This document shows, one piece after another, positions 63,466 to 64,000 of a DNA stretch of 64,000 nt (position 1 is its first letter; the number at the start of each line of letters is the position of its first letter). Under the pieces are notes generated by a model. That model worked only from the letters and a program-made list of their open reading frames with translations. It searched no databases and was not told the origin of the DNA. The translations under genes were made by a program, and so were the position numbers. The stretch is from positions 62,001 through 126,000 of the forward strand of contig JBBDXD010000018.1 in assembly GCA_040902535.1 (NCBI GenBank). Direction: 5' to 3'. This DNA is from Dehalococcoidia bacterium. GTDB lineage: Bacteria > Chloroflexota > Dehalococcoidia > DSTF01 > JACRBR01.

Positions 63466-64000
63466 ATGAAGTCCGTCGACCTCGTGATCCCCTGCTACAA
63501 CGAGGAGCGCGTGCTGGCGCAGAGCGTCGAGGCGCTGCGCGCTTGGTGCATCGAGCATCTCGCGGCGTACCGCTGGCGGATCGTCGTCGCCGACAACGCC
63601 TCGCGCGACGGCACCCTGGACGTCGCGAAGCGGCTGGCGGCCGAGGATCCCGACGGCATTGGCTACATCCACCTCGACCGGAAGGGGCGCGGGCGCGCAC
63701 TCACGCGCGCCTGGCTCGAAAGCAGCGCCGACGCCATGTGCTACATGGACGTCGACCTTTCCACTGACCTGTCGATGATCTTGCCGCTGCTCGGCGGCGT
63801 GCTCGAAGAAGGCTACGACGTCGCGTACGGATCGCGCGTCTCGCGCCGCTCGGACATCGAGCGGTCGATCAAGCGCGAGGTCAATTCGCGTGCCTTCATC
63901 CTGCTGATCAAGGCGCTGTTCTGGACGAAGTTCTCCGACGCCCAGTGCGGCTTCAAGGCGATCAGGCGTGAAGCGGCGCAGGCGCTGCTGCCGCACGTGC
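63466..64000 (+). CDS. Glycosyltransferase family 2, partial (dolichol-phosphate-mannose synthase-like)
   Basis: From ATG 63466 the frame stays open to the window edge (178 codons). It shows the GT2 fold: VDLVIPCYNEERVLAQSVEALRA, WRIVVADNASRDGTLDVAKRLA, GRGRALTRAWLESSADAMCYMDVDLSTDLSMILPLL (the D-x-D metal site) and FSDAQCGFKAIRREAAQALL. The pattern is that of polyprenyl-phosphate glycosyltransferases (DPM1 group), which load sugars on lipid carriers. It could feed GT39-type enzymes such as the one at 19619. C-terminal part missing. Confidence 0.9.
   Translation, partial: MKSVDLVIPCYNEERVLAQSVEALRAWCIEHLAAYRWRIVVADNASRDGTLDVAKRLAAEDPDGIGYIHLDRKGRGRALTRAWLESSADAMCYMDVDLSTDLSMILPLLGGVLEEGYDVAYGSRVSRRSDIERSIKREVNSRAFILLIKALFWTKFSDAQCGFKAIRREAAQALLPHV

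Overview
The window is GC-rich bacterial chromosome with dense gene packing. Its regulation is of Gram-positive type: a tryptophan T-box leader, a c-di-AMP (ydaO) riboswitch and a CIRCE/HrcA-controlled groESL operon. Together with the F420-type luciferase-like oxidoreductase, DUF3105, DUF2851, GH57 and GH38 genes this suggests a Chloroflexota member (Dehalococcoidia-like). That placement is inference; no rRNA is present to confirm it.

Layout. 0-9 kb: start of rpsO, DegV, a lone response regulator, a membrane/GAF-GGDEF pair, two alpha/beta hydrolases, GAF, FAH hydrolase, alanine dehydrogenase, DinB. 9.2-12 kb: a lower-GC cassette of EndoIII-like glycosylase, PD-(D/E)XK nuclease and cytosine-C5 methyltransferase, inserted next to dnaA (12-13.4 kb). 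13.9-28.8 kb: PAP2, DUF3105, M20 peptidase, cysteine desulfurase, a glycosyltransferase-DUF3179 fusion, an Erm/KsgA methylase, a phosphodiesterase, a rubredoxin-DinB protein and a riboswitch-controlled GT2. 29-47.7 kb: GH57, hydrolases, TldD, a frameshifted ATPase, GAPDH, a frameshifted NhaA-DsbA fusion, an LLM oxidoreductase, methyltransferase, beta-helix protein, GT4 and VOC proteins. 47.8-54.5 kb (minus strand): T-box, trpB, S23-family gene, trpS, trpE, Nudix-methyltransferase, trpG. 54.6-64 kb: FkbM methyltransferase, GH38 mannosidase, apt, DUF2851, XRE regulator, groES-groEL, partial GT2.

Two systems stand out. First, the restriction-modification/glycosylase operon has a dyad operator (TACACGGAACCGTGTA) that differs at one base from the dyad directly in front of the small XRE regulator gene about 49 kb away. 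This suggests a split controller circuit. Second, from 18 kb to the end, intergenic spaces carry short tandem arrays with an exact 7-base period (ACAACAG, RGAACCT, TTCTAAC, CAGCAAA, CGACCAG and others), often as inverted pairs. One inverted pair forms 31-bp termini (one mismatch) around a four-helix-bundle S23 gene sitting between trpB and trpS. A second pair encloses a 26-codon remnant of the same gene family. The arrays run into the ends of several coding sequences and into mRNA leaders. They look like a dispersed repeat family, possibly mobilised together with S23 genes.

No tRNA, rRNA, CRISPR array, transposase, integrase or reverse transcriptase was recognised.
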